From the NCBI GenBank assembly GCA_001557035.1, contig LSKJ01000261.1:1-39042 (forward strand): a DNA stretch of 39,042 nt, written 5' to 3'. How positions within the stretch are numbered: position 1 is the first letter of the stretch; each line of letters starts with the position of its first letter. Made by a program: the position numbers and the translations under genes. The notes beneath the pieces were generated by a model. The model was not told the origin of the DNA and did no database searches. It saw only the letters and a list, made by a program, of their open reading frames with translations. Source of the DNA: Rhodospirillaceae bacterium CCH5-H10. Lineage in GTDB: Bacteria; Pseudomonadota; Alphaproteobacteria; Reyranellales; Reyranellaceae. This document shows, one piece after another, positions 7,718 to 15,179 of this stretch.

Positions 7718-8554
7718 ATGCCGAGGCTTACGGTCGAAGTGTATCAATCGCTCATGGATGCGCTGGTGGCGCATTGCGAGAAGACCGGCGAGCCGCTGCG
7801 CCATTTCGTGTCCCGCGCCCTGTCCGATGCGCTGGGTCTCGATCATTCGACCCTGTTCCAGGTCTCGACCACAGGCGCGCTGGTCCAGGGCGTCTACAAC
7901 AAGGCTGTCACGGTGGGCGGCCTCAAGACTCACGGCGACTTCGGCCTCGGCACCTTCGAGGGGCTGGACGGCGAGATGGTCGTGCTCGACGGCAAGTTCT
8001 ACCAGGCTCACGCCGACGGCAGCATCACCGCGCCGGTGGACGCGGCGCCGGTGCCCTTCGCGACCCTGACCAACTTCCAGCCCCAGCATCGCGGCAATAT
8101 TGAGAACGTGACGTCCATGTCGTCGCTCACGGGCGAACTCGACAAGCTGCGCCGTTCCGACAATCTCTTCTTCGCGGTGCGCGTCGATGGCGAGTTCGAG
8201 GAAGTCTACTGGCGGGTCGCCTGCAAGGTCGAGGCGGGCGTTCATCTCGACAAGGCGACCGACGCCCAGGCCGAATTCCGGCAGAGCAATATCAAGGGAA
8301 CGATGGTCGGCTTCTGGTCCCCGGCCTATTCGCGCACCATTGCCGTCGCGGGCTGGCACCTGCATTTCCTGACGGAGGATCGCAAGGCGGGCGGCCATGT
8401 GCTGGGCTGCAAGGCGACCTCGCTCGACGTGCAGGTACAGGACCTCGACGATCTACGTCTGGCCATTCCCGAAACCCGCGAATTCCTGCATGCCGACCTG
8501 ACCCAGGACCCGGCCGCTGCGCTCGAGAAGGCTGAGATGGCCAAGAATCGGTAG
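7718..8554 (+). CDS. budA: Alpha-acetolactate decarboxylase with RHH-like N-terminal extension
   Basis: A 278-residue protein. Residues about 46-278 are acetolactate decarboxylase, converting acetolactate to acetoin: STTGALVQGVYN, HGDFGLGTF, LDGEMVVLDGKFYQ, and zinc ligands His214, His216 and His227 in GWHLHFLTEDRKAGGHVLG. Glu86 and Glu252 fall at active-site positions. Residues 1-45 form a strand (RLTVEV), a helix (YQSLMDALVAHCEKTG) and a second helix (PLRHFVSRALSDAL), the pattern of a ribbon-helix-helix DNA-binding unit. Bacillus enzymes have only about 25 unrelated residues there. The ATG at 7718 has GGAAGGA seven bases upstream, so the extension is probably translated. It is divergent from alsS. 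Enzyme identity is firm; the DNA-binding role is inference. Confidence 0.88.
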   Translation: MPRLTVEVYQSLMDALVAHCEKTGEPLRHFVSRALSDALGLDHSTLFQVSTTGALVQGVYNKAVTVGGLKTHGDFGLGTFEGLDGEMVVLDGKFYQAHADGSITAPVDAAPVPFATLTNFQPQHRGNIENVTSMSSLTGELDKLRRSDNLFFAVRVDGEFEEVYWRVACKVEAGVHLDKATDAQAEFRQSNIKGTMVGFWSPAYSRTIAVAGWHLHFLTEDRKAGGHVLGCKATSLDVQVQDLDDLRLAIPETREFLHADLTQDPAAALEKAEMAKNR

Positions 8555-8560
8555 GCGATC

Positions 8561-8589
8561 ACACAGGACGGATGATCTCCGTCCCGTGT
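8561..8589. terminator. Hairpin between convergent genes
   Basis: A stem pairs 8561-8572 with 8578-8589 around the loop TGATC, with 11 of 12 pairs matched. It begins seven bases after the acetolactate decarboxylase stop. The trailing sequence is only weakly T-rich (GTTTCAC), so it may act with Rho or as a transcript-stabilising hairpin. Confidence 0.55.
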
Positions 8590-8641
8590 TTCACCCTGCC
8601 GGTCTGGCGCCGCGGTCAGTCCGCCGGCCCGGAAATGCCGC

Positions 8642-9004
8642 TCAGGTCTTGGGTGTCGGCGGGCTTGCCAGCATTTCGGCGCAGGCGCGGGCTACGTCGG
8701 AGTCGGCATCCTTGGCACCGGGCATCGTGGCGAAGCCACTCTTGGCGACCACGTTGCCGCGGTCCCAGGTGCTCGCCTTGGTGAGTTCGGCAATCTTGCC
8801 CGCGGCATCGTCCTGGCGCTTGAAGCGGTCGACGCAGATCGGTGCAAGGGCCACCACGACGGCGTCGCGGACGGCGGATGCTGAATCCTTGCGTGCCGTT
8901 CCGCCGGTAACCCAGCCGCCCCAGGTGAAGCCGATGACCATGCAGAGGACGGCGCCGCCGACGGCGCTCCAGATCAGGGTGCTGATGTTCTTTGGCATTG
9001 TCAT
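8642..9004 (-). CDS. Uncharacterised small membrane-anchored protein
   Basis: A 120-residue protein of unknown function. Residues about 8-32 form one hydrophobic helix (IWSAVGGAVLCMVIGFTWGGW), followed by a soluble domain probably on the periplasmic side, with two cysteines (APICVDRF and ARACAEML) that could form a disulfide. The segment GWVTGGTA and a Trp-containing middle segment look like a conserved alphaproteobacterial family I cannot name. Two ATGs are possible (9004 and 8998); 9004 is used because GGAAAG lies seven bases upstream. It is convergent with acetolactate decarboxylase and divergent from the aspartic protease. There is no clear link to either. Confidence 0.65.
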   Translation of the reverse strand: MTMPKNISTLIWSAVGGAVLCMVIGFTWGGWVTGGTARKDSASAVRDAVVVALAPICVDRFKRQDDAAGKIAELTKASTWDRGNVVAKSGFATMPGAKDADSDVARACAEMLASPPTPKT

Positions 9005-9257
9005 GGAATGTCTTTCCGGGGCCGTGCGGCCTCCTTCGGCTCGGCGCGCGCAGGATTGCGCAGCCGGCGTTCGATAGAACGAGGAATCTCGTGAACGAGA
9101 CCGGCCGTTCGGGCCGGTTCGGATGCGGTCGCCTCGGTACGCGGGCGGGAGCACACACATCTCTCAGCCATCGCAGGCCTACCATTTGGTGGGCGATGGT
9201 ATTGACTTGGTACAGGTTGCGCGCGCGAGTGTCCAACCGGGCGCTGGAGTGATCGGT

Positions 9258-9986
9258 ATGGACGCGATGAAGCGGGCACTCTTCCTTGCAACGCTGGCCG
9301 CGGCGTTGCTCCTCGGTGCGACGTCGCCGCAGGCACAGCCGGATGGCGAGGCAGGCCAGTTCATCGCTCAATGGAAGACGAGCAATGCGCTGTGTCCAAA
9401 CGCTGCGACGCCGGCGCTCGAAGCGATCGCCTCCTGCGAGCAGCGCGATACCTATTCAAAGCTGCTGTCGGCCTCGAACTATTGCTATGGACCGGTCGAG
9501 GGCGCGGCTGCCGGATGGACGTCGTGCGGCGGCGATCCGGCGGCTGGCAAGCCCAGCGCCAAGGCGCTCGCGGACGCAACGTTGGCGCGCGCAACCGAAA
9601 GATTCCAGAGGATGGGCGGCGTGTTCGTGCTGCCGGCGACGATCAATGGAACGTCGACTGCCTATTTCATCGTCGATTCGGGCGCGTCCAACGTCCAGAT
9701 TCCGGAGGAGCTGGCCGAGGAGATGAAGCGCAACGGCACGCTCACCGAAGCCGATTCGCTCGGCCAGCGACGCTTCACCCTGGCCGACGGCAGCGGCCTT
9801 CAGCAGCGCATCGTGCGGCTCCGCTCGATCCGGATCGGCGAGCGGACGATGGAGAACGTGATGGCGTCCGTCAGCCCGCCACGCAGCCGGGCCCTGCTGG
9901 GGCAGAGCTTCCTGCGCCGCCTCAGCTCCTGGAAGATCGACAACGTCAGGAACTCGATCGAATTCGAGTTCACAGGGTCGTTCTAG
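9258..9986 (+). CDS. Exported retropepsin-like aspartic protease
   Basis: A 242-residue protein with an N-terminal signal peptide (residues 1 to about 26, ending SPQAQ). The protease-like domain carries the active-site motif FIVDSGASNVQIP with Asp140, and the later LLGQSFLRRLSSWKID, which matches the hydrophobic-G-x-x-F-L segment of clan AA bacterial retropepsin homologues. Such enzymes act as homodimers with one Asp per subunit. A preceding domain (about 30-115) has four cysteines at 46, 60, 76 and 90 and is unrecognised. The ATG at 9258 starts directly at the signal peptide. It is the only gene in its transcription unit. Its substrate is unknown. Confidence 0.8.
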   Translation: MDAMKRALFLATLAAALLLGATSPQAQPDGEAGQFIAQWKTSNALCPNAATPALEAIASCEQRDTYSKLLSASNYCYGPVEGAAAGWTSCGGDPAAGKPSAKALADATLARATERFQRMGGVFVLPATINGTSTAYFIVDSGASNVQIPEELAEEMKRNGTLTEADSLGQRRFTLADGSGLQQRIVRLRSIRIGERTMENVMASVSPPRSRALLGQSFLRRLSSWKIDNVRNSIEFEFTGSF

Positions 9987-10004
9987 AACGTCCCGATTAC
10001 TATT

Positions 10005-10132
10005 CCTCCCCCGTCACACGGGGGAGGTGGCCCGAAGGGCCGGAGGGGGAGGGCCATGAGTTTGAACTCTTGCCGAACAGCGATCTCGGTGCTGCTTTCC
10101 CCCTCCCGGCCTCCCCCGTGAGACGGGGGAGG
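10005..10132. repeat. Palindromic intergenic repeat, C/G-run type
   Basis: Two nearly identical hairpins, at 10005-10027 and 10110-10132, each have arms CCTCCCCCGT/ACGGGGGAGG. Between them, GGAGGGGGAGGG (10041-10052) can pair with the CCCCCTCCC stretch (10099-10107), giving a long cruciform-like structure. It fills the junction between the convergent protease and TctC genes and probably serves as a two-way terminator. The same architecture recurs inside the tandem CoA-transferase gene at 33906. Confidence 0.85.
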
Positions 10133-10142
10133 TGAAGTCGAG

Positions 10143-11105
10143 TTAGGTCGGCGCCGGGATCTTCGCGTCCTTGATCACCTTGCGCCAGCGCACGGTCTCG
10201 TCGGCCAGGCGCTTGGCGTAGGCTTCCGGCGTGCCGCCGGTCGGGATGAAGCCGAGCGACATCAGCCTCTCGCGCACCGCCTCGGCCTTCAGCGCGGCAT
10301 TCACCGCCGCGTTCAGCTCCTGGATCGTCTCGCGCGGCGTGCCCGCCGTCGTCGCCACACCGAAATAGACCGCGGCCTCGAGTTCCGGTGCGCCCAGCTC
10401 GCTGGCCACCGGCACGGTCGGGATGTTGGCGACGCGGCTCTTGGCGCCGCAGATCAGGCCGCGCATCGTGCCGGCGCGGATCTGCGCGTCGACCGGCGTG
10501 GTGACGTCGACGAAGGCCGGCACATGGCCGGCGACCGCGTCGCGCAGCGCTTCGGCGGCGGCCTTGTAGGGGATGTGCTGCAGCTTGCCGTTGGTGCGCG
10601 TGGCGATCACCTCGCCCCACAGGTGCGGCAGTCCGCCGGAGCTCGAGGTCGAGTAGTGCACGGGGCCGGGCTGCGCCTTCACCCAGTCGATGAATTCCGC
10701 GAAGGTCTTGGCCGGATTGTTGGCATTGACCGCGAGCACGCAGGGAATGTCGGCGAGCTGGGCCACCGGCGCGAGGTCCTTCTGCGGATCGATCGGCATC
10801 GGGATGTCGAACGCCGGCTGCAGGGCCGCCGTGGTCGTCAGCACCATCAGGCTGGTGCCGTCGGGCTTGCTCTTGGCCACGTTCACCATGCCGACCATCG
10901 TGCCGCCGCCGGGCCGGTTCTCCACCACGATGTTCTTGCCGGTGTCGGCCGCCATGCGTTCAGCCAGCACGCGGCCGGCCGTGTCGGTCGAGCCGCCGGG
11001 ACCGTAGGGGACGACGAGGCGGATCTGCCCGCTCTGACCGAAAGCGATCGAGGGCAGCGTGAGCGCGGCCGCGGTACCCGCGACGAAAGTACGGCGTTGG
11101 ATCAT
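10143..11105 (-). CDS. TctC/Bug-type tripartite tricarboxylate transporter binding protein
   Basis: A 320-residue periplasmic substrate-binding protein of the Bug/TctC family. The signal MIQRRTFVAGTAAALTLP has a twin-arginine flavour. IRLVVPYGPGGSTDTAGR and VVENRPGGGTMVG are the two family-defining ligand-site loops, followed by LQHIPYKAAAEALRDAVAGHV. No TctA or TctB membrane components are present in the window, as is common for orphan Bug proteins. It is the last gene of the hydantoinase operon, 114 bases after hydantoinase B, so it may capture the substrate or a related carboxylate. Start ATG at 11105. Confidence 0.88.
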   Translation of the reverse strand: MIQRRTFVAGTAAALTLPSIAFGQSGQIRLVVPYGPGGSTDTAGRVLAERMAADTGKNIVVENRPGGGTMVGMVNVAKSKPDGTSLMVLTTTAALQPAFDIPMPIDPQKDLAPVAQLADIPCVLAVNANNPAKTFAEFIDWVKAQPGPVHYSTSSSGGLPHLWGEVIATRTNGKLQHIPYKAAAEALRDAVAGHVPAFVDVTTPVDAQIRAGTMRGLICGAKSRVANIPTVPVASELGAPELEAAVYFGVATTAGTPRETIQELNAAVNAALKAEAVRERLMSLGFIPTGGTPEAYAKRLADETVRWRKVIKDAKIPAPT

Positions 11106-11219
11106 GTGAAGTCCTTCCCAAGATTCATTCGTTGTCGCCGGGAAACTAAGGCGGCGCCTCGCGCCCCGGCAAGGCGTGGAGAGACCGTCGCACCGCCAGC
11201 CGAACGGCAGATGGCGGTT

Positions 11220-12947
11220 TCAAGGCAGCGCTTTGCGCAATCTGTCCGTGCGCGCGCGGTCGATGCTGCGTCCGTCGGCGGCAATCGCCACGGCATAGTC
11301 GTTTTCGGCACTCTCCGCGCTCACGATGCCGTCCCGGACGTCGCGCAGCACCTGTTCGGGATCGCGCGTCTTCGGATCGCCGTAGCCGCCGCCGCCGGGC
11401 GACAGCGCGCGGTAGGTGCCGACGCCATGGCGCTCCACGCCGTACTTCGGCGCCTGGATGCGTGTGCCATCGGCCAGGGTCAGGATCACCTCGCCACCGG
11501 CGCCGGCCCGACCGCCTGCGACACCGAAGCTCGACGGCGCACCGGCGCCCTCGCCCCGGAAGGCATAGTCGGCTTGGGTGAACATCTCGACCTCGTAGTC
11601 GCATCCGGCGCCGCCCCGGAAGCGCCCGGGGCCAGCCGTGTCCTGGCGCAGTTCCTGGCGGCGGAAGCGCGCGGGGTAGAGCTGCTCGTAGGTCTCGAGG
11701 TTGGGGAGCGTGAGGCCGCCCAGGGTGATGAGATGGCCGATCAGGTGAAAGCCGTCGCGGCCCTCGACGCCGCCGCCGGCCGGCGCGCCGGCCCACTGGT
11801 ACATGACATAGCGCCCGCCATCTTCGCGCAGGCCGGCGGTGACGGCATGCACCGCCTTCGACCAGCCGGCCGAGGCGCGCTCGGGCAGGGCCTTTGCCAG
11901 CGCCTTCCACATCGCGTGGATGATCTCGTGTGCCACGAACACCGTGTTCATGGTCATCGGTGCGGGCATGCGGGCGTTCACAAGCGTGCCCTCGGGCAGG
12001 CGGATTTCGACGCTGCGGAAAGCGCCCTCGTTCTTCGGCAGGTCGGGCTCGAAGAACGAGGCCAGCGACATGAACACCGCCGAGGTGGAGTTGGCGATCG
12101 AGCTGTTCTTGAAGCCGCGCACCTGCGGCGAGGTGCCGGCAAAATCGACGACCAGTTTGCGGTCCTTCACCGTGATCGTGACGGCGATCTTCGCGTCGAT
12201 CGGCTCGAAGCAGTCGTTGTCGACCGGCTCCTCGCCCTTCCAGACGCCTTGCGCGAGGCGGTCGATGCAGGTCTGGAAGCGGCGGTCGGCATGGTCGAGC
12301 ACGCCCTCGAAGAAGTCGTCGGCCTGATCGACGCCCAGCTCCTCGACCAGCAGCGCGATCCGCTCCGCACCGATGCGCGTCGAGCCGATCATGGCACGCA
12401 GGTCGCCGTCGAGCGCCTCGGGCAGGCGGGTGTTGAGCATGAGGAGGCGCCACAGGTCGTCGCGCACCTTTCCGGCCTCGATCAGCTTCAGCACGGGCAG
12501 GCGGATGCCTTCGTGGAAGATCTCCGTCGCCGCCGAATTGTAGGTACCGGCCGCGCCGCCGCCGATGTCGGCCTGGTGGGCGCGGTTGCAGGCGAAGGCC
12601 ACGAGCTTGCGGCCGACGAATACCGGCCGCGTGATCACCCAGTCGGGCAGATGGTTGCCGCCCGCCGTGTAGGGATCGTTCAGCAGGAACACGTCCTCGG
12701 GCGCGATGTCGCCCTTGAAGTCGCGCAGGATGGCGCGCACCGCGAAGCCGCCGCCGCCGGTATGGATCGGGATGCCGTCGGCCTGGCTGATCAAGGTGCC
12801 GCGCGCATCGGCGATGAAGCAGGAGAAGTCGTGGCTCTGGCTGAAGATCGGCGACCGCGCGGTGCGCGTCATCACCCAGCCCATCTGATGCGAGATGTGA
12901 TCGAGCCGGTTCTGCACCAGCGCCAAAGTGACGGGATCGAGGTTCAT
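11220..12947 (-). CDS. hyuB: Hydantoinase B/oxoprolinase-family subunit
   Basis: A 575-residue HyuB-type subunit that works with HyuA in ATP-dependent hydrolysis or carboxylation of cyclic amides, hydantoins, 5-oxoproline or ketones such as acetophenone. Markers are MNLDPVTLALVQNRLDHISH, the early SHDFSCFIADARG, the conserved PEDVFLLNDPYTAGGNHLPD, and ARMPAPMTMNTVFV with a Gly-rich C-terminus containing LSPGGGGYGDP. The ATG at 12947 is chosen because GGAGGAT lies about eight bases upstream; a TTG five codons earlier has no such site. A palindromic repeat separates it from hydantoinase A, unusual for two subunits of one enzyme. The specific substrate cannot be determined. Confidence 0.88.
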   Translation of the reverse strand: MNLDPVTLALVQNRLDHISHQMGWVMTRTARSPIFSQSHDFSCFIADARGTLISQADGIPIHTGGGGFAVRAILRDFKGDIAPEDVFLLNDPYTAGGNHLPDWVITRPVFVGRKLVAFACNRAHQADIGGGAAGTYNSAATEIFHEGIRLPVLKLIEAGKVRDDLWRLLMLNTRLPEALDGDLRAMIGSTRIGAERIALLVEELGVDQADDFFEGVLDHADRRFQTCIDRLAQGVWKGEEPVDNDCFEPIDAKIAVTITVKDRKLVVDFAGTSPQVRGFKNSSIANSTSAVFMSLASFFEPDLPKNEGAFRSVEIRLPEGTLVNARMPAPMTMNTVFVAHEIIHAMWKALAKALPERASAGWSKAVHAVTAGLREDGGRYVMYQWAGAPAGGGVEGRDGFHLIGHLITLGGLTLPNLETYEQLYPARFRRQELRQDTAGPGRFRGGAGCDYEVEMFTQADYAFRGEGAGAPSSFGVAGGRAGAGGEVILTLADGTRIQAPKYGVERHGVGTYRALSPGGGGYGDPKTRDPEQVLRDVRDGIVSAESAENDYAVAIAADGRSIDRARTDRLRKALP

Positions 12948-12966
12948 CGGCTGATCCTCCAATTTG

Positions 12967-13077
12967 CCTCACCCTGAGGAGGCCGCGCAGCGGCCGTCTC
13001 GAAGGGTCGGCACGAGCACCTTGACTGTCGCCCATCCTTCGAGACGCACGCCTGCGGCGTGCTCCTCAGGATGAGGT
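12967..13077. repeat. Palindromic repeat between the hyuA and hyuB genes
   Basis: CCTCACCCTGAGGAG and CGTCTCGAAGGGT on the left are mirrored by CCCATCCTTCGAGACG and CTCCTCAGGATGAGG on the right, forming a nested long stem with GC-rich side loops (GGCCGCGCAGCGGCC and the CGCACGCCTGCGGCGTG region). This matches the general look of short repeats scattered in alphaproteobacterial genomes. Placed inside an operon it could be a processing or mRNA-stability element adjusting subunit ratio. Confidence 0.8.
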
Positions 13078-13091
13078 GGTGTGGGTGCGAG

Positions 13092-15179
13092 CTACGAAGC
13101 ACTGGCGTTTACATGCACGAGGAAATCGTCGCGTTCGTCGACTTCGAGCAAATCGTTGGGGCCGACGAAGGCCGTCGTCGTGCGCTCCTCGACCAGCAGC
13201 GGGCCGTTGAGGCGGCAGCCGGGGCGCAGGTCGGCGCCGTCGTAGATCGGCACGTCGAGCCAGCCGGTTGCCGGATCAATCCAGACCTTTCGCGTCTCGC
13301 GAGGTTTGGCCGTGTCGGTCTGTGGCGTGCGAGCTGCCGGTGGTGTCCAGTCGAGGCGGCCGCGGCCCACGACGCGGAGCGCCGTGATGTCGATGCGGCC
13401 GCCCGGCTGGATGTGACCGAACAGGCGCTGATGCTCGGCCTCGAAAGCCTTGCGCGCGGCGGCGGCGTCGAAGCCCGATGCGGAAAGGGGCGCGCGCACC
13501 GGCCATTGCTGGCCGTCGTAACGCAGGTCGAGCTGGCGCTCGATCGCGACCTCGTCGGCGTCGAACCCGTCGCGGGCCAGCGCTTCGCGCGCGCGGGCTT
13601 CGATCTGGGCGAAGCCTGCTTCGAGGGCCGAGGTCTCGACCTTGTCGAGGTCGGCCAGGAAGACCTGCAGGTAATCCTGCCGCACGTCGGACTGGAGCAT
13701 GCCCATGGCGCAGAACGCGCCGGCGGCGCGCGGCAGCAGGGCGCGGCGGCAGCCCAGCGCGCGAGCGACCGCGGTGCCATGCATCGGCCCGGCGCCGCCG
13801 GCGGCGACGAGGGTGAAGGTCGCGGGATTGTGGCCGCGCTCGATGCTGAGCCGTTCGACGGCGTGCAGCAGGTTCTGCTCCAGCAGGCGGATGACGCCCG
13901 CCGCGGCCTCCTCGACCGAAAGGCCGAGCGGCTTGGCGAGCTTGGTCTCGATGGCCTTGCGTGCAAGGCCTGCGTCGAGAGTCACGGCGCCGCCGGCTAG
14001 CGGACCGGGACGCAGGCGGCCCAGCACGAGCTGCGCATCCGTGACGGTCGGGTTCTCGCCGCCCAATCCATAGGCTGCGGGACCGGGGCGGGCGCCGGCG
14101 CCCTGCGGGCCGGCATGGAGCAGGCCGGCATCGTCGACCCAGGCGACCGTGCCGCCACCGGCGCCGACCGTGTGGATCTCCACCGAGGGCGTGGTGAGAT
14201 GATAGCCGTCGATGGTGAGTTCGTCGGTGACCGGCACGTCGCCCTGCGCCATCACCATCACGTCGCAGCTCGTGCCGCCGATTTCCATCGAGATCAGGTT
14301 TGCTTTCTCACCCGGCGCCGCGCAGCCCTTGAGCGCACCGACGCCGGCCGCCGGGCCCGACAGGACCAGCATCACCGGCCGCGCCGCCACCTGGTCGACC
14401 GACACCGCGCCGCCGTTGCTCTGCAGCAGCAGCAGCGAGCGCGGCAGGCCGAACTGGCGCAGCTGCTCGTCGAGCGCGCGCAGGTAGCTCGTGACCTTGG
14501 GCGCGACATAGGCGTTCACGACGGCGGTCGAGCCGCGCTCGTACTCGCCCATGGTCGGCATGACCTCGCTCGACAGCGAGACCCACTTGCCGTTCCACGC
14601 CTTGGCGAGGTGGCCGCCCACCGCGCGTTCGTGCGCGCCGTCGAGGAAGGAATTGAACAGGCAGACCGCGACCGATTCGACGCCTTCCTCGGCGAAGATC
14701 TTGGCCGCTGCGTCGACGTCCTCGGTCTTCAGTGGCGCAAGCTCGGTACCGTCGGCGGCGATGCGGCCGCGCACCGGCAGGCGCAGATAGCGGGGCACAA
14801 GAACCTGCGGGAACGGCGAGCGATGGTCCCATTGGTTCTCGCGAATGCCGCGGCGGATCTCGAGCGAATCGCGGAAGCCCTCGGTCGTCAGCATGCCGAC
14901 CCTGGCGCCCTTTTTTTCGAGGATCGTGTTGGTCGCCACGGTCGAGCCGTGGACGAACAGCGCGCAGTCGCGCAGCAGCGCCGTCAGCGTGATGTCGAGC
15001 TGCTTCGCCGCCAGCCGCAGCACGCCCAGCACGCCTTCGCTGGGATCGGCCGGGACCGATGGCGACTTGAAGATGCGCACCGCGCCGGCGGCGTCGCGCA
15101 GCACCATGTCGGTGAAGGTACCGCCCACATCGACGCCGATGCGCCACGGGGCGAGAAGGGCGGGAGGGGCTTCCGTCAC
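13092..15179 (-). CDS. hyuA: Hydantoinase A/oxoprolinase-family subunit
   Basis: A 695-residue ATP-binding subunit of the hydantoinase/oxoprolinase family. RIGVDVGGTFTDMVL at residues 13-27 is the phosphate loop of the actin-like fold. HGSTVATNTILEKKGARVGMLTTEGFRD, the SGPAAGV segment, the EIGGTSCDV segment and AAGGAGPMHG follow in family order. GTG at 15179 is used because its GTGA overlaps the TGA stop of the upstream CoA-transferase by four bases, a coupling signature; a larger in-frame extension overlaps that gene and is not homologous. Length is typical of N-methylhydantoinase A and acetophenone carboxylase-type subunits. HyuB lies downstream across a palindromic repeat. Confidence 0.88.
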   Translation of the reverse strand: MTEAPPALLAPWRIGVDVGGTFTDMVLRDAAGAVRIFKSPSVPADPSEGVLGVLRLAAKQLDITLTALLRDCALFVHGSTVATNTILEKKGARVGMLTTEGFRDSLEIRRGIRENQWDHRSPFPQVLVPRYLRLPVRGRIAADGTELAPLKTEDVDAAAKIFAEEGVESVAVCLFNSFLDGAHERAVGGHLAKAWNGKWVSLSSEVMPTMGEYERGSTAVVNAYVAPKVTSYLRALDEQLRQFGLPRSLLLLQSNGGAVSVDQVAARPVMLVLSGPAAGVGALKGCAAPGEKANLISMEIGGTSCDVMVMAQGDVPVTDELTIDGYHLTTPSVEIHTVGAGGGTVAWVDDAGLLHAGPQGAGARPGPAAYGLGGENPTVTDAQLVLGRLRPGPLAGGAVTLDAGLARKAIETKLAKPLGLSVEEAAAGVIRLLEQNLLHAVERLSIERGHNPATFTLVAAGGAGPMHGTAVARALGCRRALLPRAAGAFCAMGMLQSDVRQDYLQVFLADLDKVETSALEAGFAQIEARAREALARDGFDADEVAIERQLDLRYDGQQWPVRAPLSASGFDAAAARKAFEAEHQRLFGHIQPGGRIDITALRVVGRGRLDWTPPAARTPQTDTAKPRETRKVWIDPATGWLDVPIYDGADLRPGCRLNGPLLVEERTTTAFVGPNDLLEVDERDDFLVHVNASAS

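Noticed and set aside
10524..12977. An 800-residue open frame on the plus strand, antisense to the TctC and hydantoinase B genes
   Set aside because: It is rich in His, Arg, Ala and Val-Gly-Asp repeats typical of reverse reading of GC-rich coding DNA, has no recognisable motif, and both antisense genes are unmistakable.
14911..14917. A run of seven T (A7 on the coding strand) in hydantoinase A as a slippage site
   Set aside because: It encodes the ordinary Glu-Lys-Lys of LEKKGARVG, and the frame continues normally on both sides.
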